Positions 1 through 9,523 of a stretch of 23,500 nt of DNA are shown one piece after another. A program made the translations under genes and the position numbers. This DNA comes from Zygnema cylindricum (Eukaryota; Streptophyta; Zygnematophyceae; Zygnematales; Zygnemataceae). The stretch lies in NCBI GenBank assembly GCA_037447655.1, contig JBBHKE010002638.1, forward strand, positions 64,001 through 87,500. Reading direction: 5' to 3'. The notes under the pieces are model-generated. The model saw nothing but the letters and a program-made list of their open reading frames with translations, had not been told where the DNA came from and made no database searches. Position 1 is the first letter of the stretch, and the number at the start of each line of letters is the position of its first letter.

Positions 1-1291
1 AGTTGTGAAAGTATAGGTATTTGACAAAACGTGCACTATATATAACACAACGTGCGAAATATTTTAATAATGATATGTACGATGTAAATAAAAATAACTA
101 GGCATAGGGTACGACCCCATGTGGCTCAAAGAAGGTTTTTTTCTTGTCGTTTTCCTTTAAAACTTAGCGTCGTATATCTAAAGTTACAACCATAGGTAGA
201 AATTGCAAGATTCTAGAGTATAATTTACATCAACTTCGAACTTAAGATGTACGAAACATTTTCGTTTTGTGTTATTTTGTTTTCTCAACCAGAAAAACAT
301 ATTTTCTCGTATGAGGTTTTTTAATAAGTTTTTGACATCGAATATAAGTATAAGGTTGTTTGTTGTTGTCCGCTTCCATCTTGTATAAAATATCTTTTTA
401 CAAGGGTCTCATAGCTGCAATGCCATTTCACAAAAAGGTGAAAATATGTGAAGGCGCCACTTAAACTCGCGCCCCCTCTCACCTTCCTGACCTTGCCTCT
501 GCTTCACTCCTAACTTAACTACTTCGCAATACCAATGGAGAAAGGCACAATGCTGAGAGAGGTCGCACGTGCGAGACCCAAGTCACGCTCATAAGAATTT
601 AACAAACGAGCCCAAAAAAAAAACGAATTTAATGAATTTTATTTTGCAGTGGCCTCAAGAAGTCTATGTCTATTCATAGCGACCGGACAAGGGAGGCAAA
701 CACAAAAGCATTACATTCAACTATGGCTGAAAGGTTGTAAGTGTATGATGTCACGCAAAGATGAAACTCAAAGACCTCCATAAGTCCTCAGAGTGGACAG
801 CTTCCAATAAGCCTCTAGGATAACCCTGACCCCTTTGTGTTTCAGCAAGAACAACTACCACCTTGGCAGACAAAAGCTCTAACCACCTTTACCTCTGTGA
901 AGGGAAGACTCCCTTGAGTCGATAGCAAAAAGAATCTCTGGATTTGCTCCCCTGAGCAGTAAGTTATGGGGGGTCAAAGTTGACCTTTTGTACAGAAGCT
1001 CTCTGAGAGAGAGGGTCCTATCGACTAATTTTTCTAATTCGTATCTCTCTCACAGACTCTATCTACTGATGTAGGGAGCCAATCATATTACACCTCCGTA
1101 CACAAAAGTATTGTTGCCAGTGTACTTTGTGTACGGACACTGTACGACATGCCCTAAATGTCGACACGTGGTATATACGGATTTGCTCCCTTAATCCTCG
1201 GAGATGCCGCGATCCAATGTTATTCTGCCGCGTGTCACCGTTGTGGCGATGACCAAAAACCGCCGAAATCCTCTTTCACAATCTCGGCATT
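1..1291. other. Non-coding stretch with no recognisable gene
   Basis: No open frame of meaningful length or recognisable family is visible on either strand. The right part (about 960-1140) has CT/GA-rich runs and a short inverted repeat at 1096-1136. It may be eroded transposon sequence flanking the retroelement to its right, but nothing in it identifies a family. Confidence 0.6.
1096..1136. repeat. Short inverted repeat (hairpin)
   Basis: The left arm CCGTACACAAAAGTA (1096-1110) pairs with TACTTTGTGTACGG (1123-1136) apart from one bulged A, with a 12-nt loop. The GTAC-rich arms resemble the many GTAC/CGTAC-rich palindromes between 9 and 15 kb. It could be a remnant end of such an element. 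Its function is unknown. Confidence 0.6.
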
Positions 1292-1495
1292 CTGTCGTGC
1301 ATGTGTCCAATCGAACCAAAAATCATGCAACCCAACCAGCTGGCTAATAGGAAGCGTGGAATAGACAACAGCAAAGCACATCCCGAAGCAAAAAAAATTA
1401 TAATACAAAGCTAAAATGAATATGACAATGTAAAAATGAGATAACAAGTGGAAAGGATAAAAGGTGAAAGGTGAGTGGGAAGCCGAGAGAGAGAT
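1292..1495 (-). repeat. Direct repeat copy A1 at the retroelement 3' side
   Basis: A 204-bp block that recurs almost unchanged at 1622-1825. I see only about three mismatches, for example in the stretch after GGCTAATAG and in the A-run near 1390. The two copies are offset by 330 bp and sit on either side of block B1 (1499-1620). The near identity means the duplication is recent. It is not polypurine at its border with B1, so it does not look like a normal internal/LTR junction. Open frames inside it are shared between the copies only because the DNA is shared. Confidence 0.9.
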
Positions 1496-1498
1496 GGA

Positions 1499-1620
1499 GA
1501 TGTAAATAAGTACGGTCCTGCAATACCCAAATAACGCACGAATACCAATTAGTGTGGCGACTGCCCGTCTTAAACCCTAAATCTAAACAAGAAAAGTGTC
1601 CGACAAGATGCGGCATGACA
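1499..1620 (-). repeat. Retroelement terminal repeat fragment B1 (partial 3' LTR)
   Basis: These 122 bp match 7299-7420 with a single difference that I can see (A versus G near 1606/7406). On the minus strand the block begins TGTCATGCC, and TG is the usual first dinucleotide of an LTR. Because the same block bounds the far side of the gag-pro region, I read the pair as the outer ends of two LTRs. This copy is cut short at 1499, where sequence A1 begins instead of the LTR continuation seen at 7298 and below. Confidence 0.65.
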
Positions 1621-1621
1621 G

Positions 1622-1825
1622 CTGTCGTGCATGTGTCCAATCGAACCAAAAATCATGCAACCCAACCAGCTGGCTAATAGAAAACGTGGAATAGACAACA
1701 GCAAAGCACATCCCGAAGCAAAAATAATTATAATACAAAGCTAAAATGAATATGACAATGTAAAAATGAGATAACAAGTGGAAAGGATAAAAGGTGAAAG
1801 GTGAGTGGGAAGCCGAGAGAGAGAT
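1622..1825 (-). repeat. Direct repeat copy A2 between the protease ORF and B1
   Basis: Second copy of the 204-bp block at 1292-1495. It starts about 25 bp beyond the protease stop codon, after a run of nine G on the minus strand, and ends directly against B1. It occupies the place where reverse transcriptase, RNase H and integrase would normally follow protease. Confidence 0.9.
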
Positions 1826-1849
1826 CCATTTATTCCCCCCCCCAGCTCC

Positions 1850-3019
1850 TTAGCCTGCGGTGGAGCTGGCAAACAAAATCGGAAGACCGCGAAGACGCCC
1901 ATCGAGAGTCTCCTCAGTAGTGAGTATCCTCTTGGAATCCAACTCCAGTGAAAAATCCTGCAAATAACGCGAAGCACCAAGCTTGGCATGCTTCCTAATA
2001 GGCATGTAATCTGCACCCTGAGAACTCAAAGTCCCATTAGAAGTTTTCATGTTGATCGGGAGAATACATGGAGATATACATGGTGAGATACATGGAGAGA
2101 TGTCAGTAGCTAATGTGTCGATACCAGCATAAGCAGGAAGTGTTGTCGCTGAATGAGCCATGGTAGGTAAGGGCTTCCGTGCCGAAATAAGTGGAAGGCA
2201 AATCTTCCGCTCAGGAAAGTGATTGGGTCTGTAAGAGAATGTCTGGTCATGCATATCTACACCGCCACCAACCCGAAATATAACGTCCTGGCCAACCAAA
2301 CATTCGTAATCGCTACACTTAGTAACGAGCGCACGTGAAGAAATTTCAGAAAATTCAGTTTCGGTTTCTGTTTGAAACCGAAACACGAGGGGGTCCTTGG
2401 TGATTCCAAGGACCGGCTCCGTGGTACCAGCTGAAGTTAGTAACCGTGTGGTTGTGGGTTGCAGCTTGTCTGCCGTGAGGCCAAGCTTCAACGCAAATCC
2501 GGATCCTAGGATCACGGGTTTTGCTCCGGTGTCCATGAGAGGCAGGGAAGGTGCGACACCATTGACTGTGAATGTGTGTCGGTTGTTATCAAGAAAACTG
2601 ATGTGGGGATCCAATGTACGACGTTCGTCCGCTGAAATTGGCTGGACTGCTGAAAGATTGCGATTCAGCTGCAACGCGCGTAAAGCAGCGGTTGCAGTTA
2701 CCTCACCCAAAGTAGGAGAGATCTTAGGCACGTCCTCGATCATAGAAGATAGGATGCTCAACCGTTCCTTGACGCGATGTGCATCTTGGATTGTACTATC
2801 TAAGATTGTAAGTGCTTCCCCTACAATAGCCGAAGCCGTTTCCGGAAGAGGGGAGAGAGTTTCTTTCTCGAAAGATAGTGGAATTCGAGAATTGGATACT
2901 TTTCCAACTCGATTATGATCTGCAGAGCCTTGGTCAAACGTGGCTGCTCGTTGTTGGACGGTAGAATCCCGAAGTGTTTGACCGGCCAACGTCGGCATAT
3001 GAACGACCGTTCGGGCCAT
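1850..3019 (-). CDS. pro: Retroelement protease (retropepsin-like) ORF
   Basis: This 389-codon frame holds an aspartic protease of LTR-retrotransposon type. The active-site motif LPLMDTGAKPVILG lies at about residues 159-172, with the catalytic Asp at residue 163 (codon 2533-2531). A second conserved block, YECLVGQDVIFRVGGGVD followed by YRP, lies about 90 residues on and is typical of Ty3/gypsy proteases, which act as homodimers to cut the Gag-Pol polyprotein. The N-terminal 140 residues are a linker with no recognised domain. Near the C-terminus a CISP motif is repeated three times. The frame continues that of gag: the two are separated only by a TAG and three sense codons. It ends abruptly near the A2 repeat, with no polymerase or integrase downstream, so the element cannot supply its own replication enzymes. 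Confidence 0.85.
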   Translation of the reverse strand: MARTVVHMPTLAGQTLRDSTVQQRAATFDQGSADHNRVGKVSNSRIPLSFEKETLSPLPETASAIVGEALTILDSTIQDAHRVKERLSILSSMIEDVPKISPTLGEVTATAALRALQLNRNLSAVQPISADERRTLDPHISFLDNNRHTFTVNGVAPSLPLMDTGAKPVILGSGFALKLGLTADKLQPTTTRLLTSAGTTEPVLGITKDPLVFRFQTETETEFSEISSRALVTKCSDYECLVGQDVIFRVGGGVDMHDQTFSYRPNHFPERKICLPLISARKPLPTMAHSATTLPAYAGIDTLATDISPCISPCISPCILPINMKTSNGTLSSQGADYMPIRKHAKLGASRYLQDFSLELDSKRILTTEETLDGRLRGLPILFASSTAG

Positions 3020-3028
3020 TCGTGTAAA

Positions 3029-3808
3029 CTACGGCTTCATTTCCGCCATGAAGGCTGCGAACTGTTCTTTCATCATAGCCGCCATAGTAGCTTGCAGCTC
3101 TAACTTTTCTCTCTCTCTACGGGAAATTCTGGGAGGAGGAGATTCTTTCTCGGTCTCCTTAGGCGGAGCGACCGGCTTGGCGGAACGGGCGGGGATACCC
3201 CCATTCTTGATTTGATTCTGATATGAGAACTCTGGATTTTTAATATGGCATCGATGGGCATAATGTCCCATCTGCTGACAGTGAGTGCATGTGGCCGTCT
3301 TATCTGGACACATACGAGCCTCATGCCCTGTTTCCCCGCAACGAAAACATAATTTGTATCCACGGTTATACGGTGGAGCTCCCATGGCAGGCACTTTCGG
3401 AGGCCTATTGTTGGGCCATGGGTTGCTTGGTGGGGGAAGTGGGAAAGCAACTTCCGATCGGTCACGAGTTTCCCACCAACACGACTGCATCTCATATTCA
3501 ACCGCATATTGGGCGGCCTGGTCAAAGGTAAATTTCAAGCCGTATGTTTGCGTAAGATGACTTTGGATAAATCGTTTTGAGTGATCAGGAAACTGTCCAA
3601 CAAATTTTTGGACAGCTTCCGCATCGGACATTAAGTCCGATAAGGCTTCCCGTAACGTCTCCATACGGGCACGTAGAGCGGGGGCGGTTTCACCCGGTTT
3701 ACGTTCGAAGTTCATCAGTTCCTTCACTTGATCTGGATTTTGCATTCGATACTCTCTTTCTAGGAGATCAAACATGACCGAAAGGGGATCTCGCAACGGA
3801 ATCGTCAT
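3029..3808 (-). CDS. gag: Retrotransposon Gag, C-terminal part with two zinc knuckles
   Basis: Gag is the structural protein that packages element RNA. This part begins inside the capsid-like region (PLSVMFDLLEREY, then ERKPGETAPALRARMETLR), which matches the end of the Retrotrans_gag fold. It continues into a basic, proline-rich linker and two nucleocapsid CCHC zinc knuckles: CFRCGETGHEARMC and CTHCQQMGHYAHRC, both with exact C-X2-C-X4-H-X4-C spacing. A charged tail follows (SRREREKLELQATMAAMMKE), probably helical. The ATG at 3808 is probably not the real start. The frame is open upstream except for one TGA at 3817-3815, nine bases before this ATG, so it is the rear of a longer gag. The frame ends in TAG (3031-3029), directly upstream of the protease frame in the same phase. 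Confidence 0.85.
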   Translation of the reverse strand: MTIPLRDPLSVMFDLLEREYRMQNPDQVKELMNFERKPGETAPALRARMETLREALSDLMSDAEAVQKFVGQFPDHSKRFIQSHLTQTYGLKFTFDQAAQYAVEYEMQSCWWETRDRSEVAFPLPPPSNPWPNNRPPKVPAMGAPPYNRGYKLCFRCGETGHEARMCPDKTATCTHCQQMGHYAHRCHIKNPEFSYQNQIKNGGIPARSAKPVAPPKETEKESPPPRISRREREKLELQATMAAMMKEQFAAFMAEMKP

Positions 3809-3814
3809 CCCTAA

Positions 3815-4537
3815 TCATGCTGGGACAGCAGCACGTGCAGCCACAGCATATTGCCGAGGAATTTCCAGGACAGCGGGAACTAGGACATGACCTTGGGCAT
3901 CTAAGACCTCGGGAAAAGCGGCCTGAAACGGGATATCTACTTGTCCTATGACCTCTGGTGTGCCAGCGAAAGGAGGGGAAAATTCTGTCATCGCGAGTAT
4001 ACTATTATACTTGCGGGAATATAGGGTGAGAGCGGAACCTCTAAGGTACCGACCAAGGAGAGAGAATGTTACACGAAGATCAAATCGATCTTGATAGCGA
4101 AATGCCAAATCGCGCATTTCGGTATCATACAACATGCGGAAATGAGATAAGGACATTGTATCCTTCATCCCTGAAAAGCAGAATTGCAATTTGCTCATGG
4201 GGCCCTCCGAGGAGGAAGCCATGTCACTGACCGGTGTGTATGGCAGTGGGACAAAAATTAGATCAGGAGAAGACCAAAAGGAGAGGGAACCTGAGTCGAA
4301 TCCCTCGAGACCCTCGTCTTTGGTTTCCTCTACAGATAGCATAGAGGAGACGGAGGACAAAGAAGAGACTGACGTGAGTCCGGAACGGACCGAGGATGTT
4401 CTCGATACCGGAACCGAAGTTATAGGAAAATTAGATATACTTGCTAGATCGATTTGGTCTACAGGTGATGGGCGAAAAGCTACACCACTACGAGTAGACT
4501 CGGAACGGAAATTAAAATTGTTCCAATCGGTGGGCAT
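3815..4537 (-). pseudogene. gag: Retrotransposon Gag, N-terminal part, ended by an in-frame TGA
   Basis: This frame is in phase with the zinc-knuckle part of gag and is separated from it only by TGA 3817-3815. It starts with a Ser/Thr-rich low-complexity region. A Gag capsid-like block follows (KLQFCFSGMKDTMSLSHF, then VTFSLLGRYLRGSALTLYS), the familiar pattern in which the chain is built around a conserved L-x-G-x-A. The stop falls in the middle of this capsid domain, so I read it as a nonsense mutation, not a natural boundary. I chose the Met at 4537 as start; the frame is open to a Met at 4612, and Met 4222 is another option just before the conserved block. The same DNA has a long plus-strand frame (4191-4940) with no recognisable domain, which I treat as a shadow. 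Confidence 0.65.
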
Positions 4538-4642
4538 AAAACAAAGAGGAAAACAACGACGAGATAATGAATACGATCTATACGAAATGCAACAAGTGAG
4601 CAACCAAGCCACTCACAACAATCAAACCAATAAGTCACTATC

Positions 4643-4895
4643 AAGGCCACGAAGACCAGATCTGCCAAAAGCCGTCTTACCGAAACCTTCTACCCTGCAA
4701 ACAAGTGGGCAAGGCCGGAGGGCCAGATCTATAAAGGCAGAAAAATTGCTATCCAAGCACCCACAGGTGCAGATCTACAGCAACACAAACAGAGAGACAA
4801 CTATCCAAGGCCACCAACGGCTAGATCTAAGCTGTAAAATCCACTCCAGGCAATCACGAAAAACGGAAGGCCACTCACGGCCAGATTACAAACAA
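4643..4895 (-). repeat. Diverged tandem repeat in the retroelement leader
   Basis: Five diverged units start near 4643, 4711, 4755, 4807 and 4867, 44-68 bp apart. Each has a core like AAGGCCAC-n-ACGGCCAGATCT. The GGCC...GGCC halves can pair, so each unit could fold as a short hairpin. The array lies just upstream of gag in the element's transcription direction, a place where packaging or translation signals are often found. That role here is inference. Confidence 0.6.
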
Positions 4896-4937
4896 AGAAA
4901 GCTAGGAAATGCAAGTGCTCAATACAATTGGGTCCAA

Positions 4938-6990
4938 TGAAACCCAATCCACGCACGAACCCTCTAAATGGTCAACCAACTATCTTAACACGCTCTTGCG
5001 CCCACAAGGCATCGTAATACTCACAGAATACCTTTAACAATCTGGTGATTATCAAAGGTGAGCAGCAGCTGGTCGTCGCAGCTGGGGCTTTGCAGAGCGC
5101 CAAACTGTGAATCCGCTCCACAATCCGCTCCTAAAGTTTCCTCCAAAAAGAGTCTTCTCCAAATGTCCTCAGGACCGCGTGGGCCTCCACACAATTTCCA
5201 AATAATCGTGTGAAACACCACGGCTTAACAATGCAAATTACGAAACAAAATTGAAAGCGAATCCAAAATGTGAAGCCACGGAGATCTCCATATGGTTCGA
5301 GACCGGGAAAGGAAGAACAAAAGTATCGAAAAAAGATATTATAAGTCACAAAGCAAGTTAGAATCAGGTTAGCGGCATCCCAAACCCGAATTCGGCAGAC
5401 TAACCCTAAAATCTGCAACCAAACCCTAAAATCTGCCACAAATCTAGACCTAAAAAAACCTAAAATAGAGTGGCAACAAGGTGGGGGACAGAAATAAGAT
5501 AGAGGGAAAACACCAAAGAACTAAATTGAAAAAAACAAACAAAAGTATTTTCAAGGTACAAATTTTAGATATATATCAATTTTTATAATTTTTCTTTCAA
5601 AGGAAAAACTCAAAGAGAAACTACAAGTGGAGAAGAGATGGGATTAAAACCGATGGAAAGATAAAACCGGATCAAAAGGAAGAAACCGGATTAAAAATAC
5701 GTGAAAGAAAATTTAGAAATGGAAAGATAGATTTTATATGGTAAAAAATGTATTTATATATTTTTCTTTTTAAATTTCTCACGCCAAACTGAGAACGAAA
5801 ACTGAAAATAAAAGGTAAGTTGGATTGGAAATGGAAAAGACAAAACCAAGAACAAAAACTGAAAATGAAAGATAATTTTTTTTTCTTTTCAACAAAAACT
5901 GAAAATGAAATATTACAATTTTTTTTGATTTTTTTCAAACACAAAACAAGAGAGAGGAAAATGATAATTTGAGAGTACAGGAATACTAAGCCGATGGGTA
6001 GCCACTAGGCTCCACGGTCTGGGCGTATTCCTTACAGGAGTTAGGTCTTGGATTTTAAATAAAGAAAACAAAACCAGAAAAATGCAAGAAAACAACAATA
6101 AAAATCTGCAGTGAATCCGAGATAACCGGATCTTGGCACGCTGATTGCAAAAAATTACAACAAGAAAACAAGCACTGAAAATACGCAAAGAATCCGAGAT
6201 TACCGAATTCTAACAAAGAAGTAAAAATAGCAATAAGAAAATACAAGTAAGCAACGTTAAAAATCTGCACAAAATCCGAGAAAACCGGATTTTGACACAC
6301 TAGTAACCAATTGCAAAAAAATGATAATAGAAAGCCAGCGATTGAAAGCTATAGAGAATCCGAGATAACCGGATTCAAACAAACCACCAGCAAACTCCAA
6401 CCAAGGCAACGAAGATCAGACAAGAAAAGTCAAACACTAATTCACCAAAGGCATCCACAAAGGTTTAGAAACAGCCTGAGAAAGCAAGCAGAATCCACAC
6501 TAAAAGAGGTTGTTGAAGGGAAACCGTGCGGACTCCGGCCGAAACCGAGTGAATTAACTTGTAGGTCTTACAATGAAAGTTTAATGAGGAAAGAGAAAAG
6601 CTTAGCTCTCAAAAAAACTAAGGCAGAAAAAGCCTTGCAGGGAAAAAACTGACAATTTGACTACGGAAAAAGACAAGGGAAAAAGAGAGAAAAATCTAAA
6701 TCCTTTTCGACCAATTCTTGTACTCTCAAATTATGAGAGTAGAAAACCTAAAGCAATAGCCTAAGTACAAACGAAACAGCCAAAGTACTAATTTCTGACA
6801 TTTCTAACTAACCAATAGCGTGAGAGTATTTTACTGTACAACTGCGCCTAGTTTGGGTCTTGGCCAATAAGCGACCAGAACCATATGCCTACGTTACAGA
6901 ATTCACAATCGGCGGATTAAAACCCTTCCTAACTACATGTGAATGCGTGAACCTACATGGGTTCACGACTTAAAATACACCAATCTGCGT
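4938..6990 (-). other. Long retroelement leader / LTR interior without a gene
   Basis: About 2 kb with no convincing coding frame, AT-rich on the plus strand with many A-runs. It includes two CCCTAAAATCTGC repeats near 5402-5438 and a tandem array at 6114-6375. I could not find a primer-binding site (no match to the usual initiator-Met tRNA site), so the LTR/leader border stays undefined. Confidence 0.5.
6114..6375. repeat. Four-unit tandem repeat with palindromic AATCCG...CGGATT core
   Basis: The cores AATCCGAGATAACCGGAT (6114), AATCCGAGATTACCGAATTC (6191), AATCCGAGAAAACCGGAT (6273) and AATCCGAGATAACCGGATT (6357) are 77-84 bp apart, separated by A-rich spacers that also share words such as TTGCAAAAAA. 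The core is an imperfect palindrome. It sits in the untranslated leader of the retroelement. Confidence 0.8.
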
Positions 6991-7005
6991 GCGTCCCCAA
7001 CATTA

Positions 7006-7176
7006 CGAAATCGCACGCTGCGTCGCCAATGTTTCGAAATCGTACGTCGCGTCACCAACATTTGAAAACGTAAGTCGCATCATTAATGTTCGAAATCGTA
7101 CGTTGAGTCACCGACATTCCGAAATCATATGTCATGGATTACGTGCTTCGAATCATTTGTCGCGTCGCGCCAAAAT
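7006..7176. repeat. 29-bp tandem repeat array in the putative LTR
   Basis: Six units start at 7006, 7035, about 7063, 7091, 7120 and 7149, with a period of 28-29 bp. The consensus is close to CGAAATCGTACGTCGCGTCA followed by CCAACATT. It lies 245-415 bp inside the element end at 7420, where the U3 promoter/enhancer region of an LTR would be. Repeated U3 motifs commonly act as enhancers; that is inference here. Confidence 0.8.
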
Positions 7177-7298
7177 CTGCGACAGAAAATTTAAGTACGG
7201 ACGTTGTCGCGAGAATTGCGTGGAATGTAAGTATGTACGGTCAACTTCGTCGGCAGAAATTACGTGAAAAATAAATATGTACGATCGACACGTACGGC

Positions 7299-7420
7299 GA
7301 TGTAAATAAGTACGGTCCTGCAATACCCAAATAACGCACGAATACCAATTAGTGTGGCGACTGCCCGTCTTAAACCCTAAATCTAAACAAGAAAAGTGTC
7401 CGACGAGATGCGGCATGACA
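7299..7420 (-). repeat. Outer end of the 5' LTR (copy B2)
   Basis: This 122-bp block is nearly identical to 1499-1620. On the minus strand it opens with TGTCATGCC at 7420. Its sequence continues inward (below 7299) with the CGTACG-rich part and the 29-bp array, unlike copy B1. The plus-strand bases after 7420 (ATTCA) would be one copy of the target-site duplication, but the other copy cannot be located because the far end is rearranged. Confidence 0.65.
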
Positions 7421-7730
7421 ATTCATTCCGGCCGTCCGATTAAATGCACATTTAGTCGTAGCTGTAATAAATACCTGCGCGTTTTGCTATTATATTCGTT
7501 TTGCTATTGAAACAAATGCGCGTTACATGTTTCTTGTATGTACCTTGATTCGTACTTTTACATTCCAAGATTTATGTATCCCGTAAACAGTTTCAGTTAA
7601 ATGAATTATCCTACGTGGTAATGTTTAACTAAATATCAAACCTAATAGTATGTATCACTAGTTCTAGACTTAACGGATAAGGCTACCGATTATTGGCCTT
7701 ACCGTCCGGCAGGTACCAAGATCAAATCTT

Positions 7731-8183
7731 GGATGCAACATATGTCTTTTTAGTAAATAAACCCCTAACGGTAAATAAACTAATATATTTATTGTTATCC
7801 TCTGGAGAGCCTAGGTAGCCATGGCTCTAGCTTCATCTCCAATTTCTCAGTGACTGCGACAAGTTTGAGAGTGGGAGAGAGAAGTTAGAGATAGACTGCC
7901 TCGGTATCTTTCTATATTTCTATTTAGACCTAGAAAATACTTAAAAACGGACCATTTGGATGCAACATATGTCCTTTTAGTAAATAAACCCCTAACGGTA
8001 AATAAACTAATATATTTCCCGTAAACCTCTGGAGAGCCTAGGTAGCCATGGCTCTAGCTTCCTCTCCAATTTCTCAGTGACCGCGACAAGTTTGAGAGTG
8101 GGAGAGAGAAGTTAGAGATAGACTGCCTCGGTATCTTTCTATATTTCTATTTAGACCTAGAAAATACTTAAAAACGGACCATT
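7731..8183. repeat. 227-bp tandem duplication
   Basis: The unit 7731-7957 is repeated head-to-tail as 7958-8183, starting GGATGCAACATATGTC and ending AACGGACCATT. They differ at a handful of positions, the largest being ATTGTTATC versus CCCGTAAAC. No long open frame is present. It contains CCATGG and a GA-rich GGGAGAGAGAAG stretch. The origin is unknown; it could be a fragment of an LTR. Confidence 0.9.
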
Positions 8184-9523
8184 AATTTCTACAAAAGACA
8201 TGCAACGTATCAAAACGTTTAAAAAAATAGGATGTGTTTTACGACGCCTATTTTTTTTCGAAAAAAAAGGGCGCGTCAAGACAAATTATAGACATTGGCA
8301 GCCGTTATGGGCATTGTCGACTTATATAATCGTCACACCTTTAATGCCTATTTTCCATTAAGCGGTCCTTGTAAACATTCGGAGATGTCTGATTGTAGGG
8401 TTTACTAACAAGACGTTCTATTTTGTAGGGCAAGTCAACAACGTTTCGCAATCATGATTGTTGCCACGTAGGTTATTGTTCACAGTTAAAAACAATTCAA
8501 ACGGAAAATTTGAATGTAATATTTGTACCAACGGAGGTAATTAATGAATCGTACGAAAAGTTTGCGACCAGATTTTAGCTTTGAAAATAGAAATGTAAAT
8601 TTTGAAAAAAAATGGCAAAAAGGCGCAAAAAAACTTTGAAGGTCGGTAGATGTCAGAAGGAGCGTGCGAAAATACTTTCGATAGACCTACATCGAGCGTG
8701 GCAGAAGGCACATGATCTGTAGGACGTGTAGACTTTTGATTGCGTGTTGGTCGTGTTTTTTTTTTTCCTTTTCACGTGTACCAATGGTACACGATCAATG
8801 TGAAGCAACTCTCTTCGCGAGGAGAGTTTCTTCACACTGGACGATTTGCGCAATTGCTTCACATGTCTAAAAAAGTGAAACATCCAACTGTCAAGACTTA
8901 CTCCTATAATATTGGAGCATCCCGACAACCATCTGGAAAATATTATTCGCCTGACAACAAAAAAATATAGTACGAATTTGTAAGAAAAAGTATGGCATCC
9001 AATAAATAACCCCACTTTTCCTCGAATGGAAGACCACCCTAAGTAGCAATTTCGTTGTTACACATTGGTACACTCGAAAAAATGTGTATGGATAATCTGC
9101 GTTATAATATAAAGCAAGGGCACTTTCCTGTGTAATTGAAACTTAGTCTTGTTACTTTGTCTTTTAGCGAACATTTTCCGTACTACTTTTAGAGCGTTAT
9201 GATTTAACGCAATGAAATGGTTGTTTTAAATTGTGACAGGGGTAGATGCGGGCGAAATTTGTGACTGTAGTACGCGACTACATAACTTGGAATAATTGAT
9301 GACGTTCACAAATAGCGATGGTTGTAGGCGTCTACTGCGCAGTGGTTTCTTGCGACATTGTAGATGTTTAGGGTTTGTGACATTTTGACGTCACGCTCAC
9401 TTATTGTAGGGTCGACGTCACTAATTCCAAAACTTTCCGCCATGGTTTTCCGATTTTGTTTTACCTTTCATTATCACTCTACTTGCCATCAAAATACGTT
9501 TTAAGACAGTTAAAATTATTGTT
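8184..9523. other. Intergenic stretch without a recognisable gene
   Basis: No coding frame with a recognisable domain. The frames found here on the two strands overlap the hairpins at 8775-8835 and are explained by them. Otherwise AT-rich single-copy-looking sequence. Confidence 0.5.
8775..8835. repeat. Two adjacent hairpins
   Basis: CGTGTACC-AAT-GGTACACG (8775-8793) is a perfect 8-bp stem with a 3-nt loop. Seven bases on, GTGAAGCAACTCTC (from 8800) pairs with GAGAGTTTCTTCAC (to 8835) around TTCGCGAG with one mismatch. A further GCTTCACATG near 8853-8864 could compete for the first arm. The pair could be the centre of an eroded palindromic transposon or a structured transcript. Confidence 0.75.

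Noticed and set aside
1235-1777. Two similar minus-strand small proteins (MLSHFYIVIFILALYYN type)
   Set aside because: They are identical only because block A is duplicated at DNA level; no start context, family or selection is evident.
2397-2918. 173-codon plus-strand frame opposite the protease
   Set aside because: It is a shadow of the protease ORF; the DTGA and GQDV motifs support the minus strand.
4191-4940. 249-codon plus-strand frame opposite gag
   Set aside because: It has no recognised domain and lies antisense to the conserved gag frame and leader repeats.
5402-5438. CCCTAAA motifs resembling plant telomere repeat
   Set aside because: Only two copies, spaced by other sequence; too few for an interstitial telomere tract.
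7006-7176. CRISPR-like array
   Set aside because: Direct tandem 29-bp units without spacers, in a plant retroelement; no cas genes.
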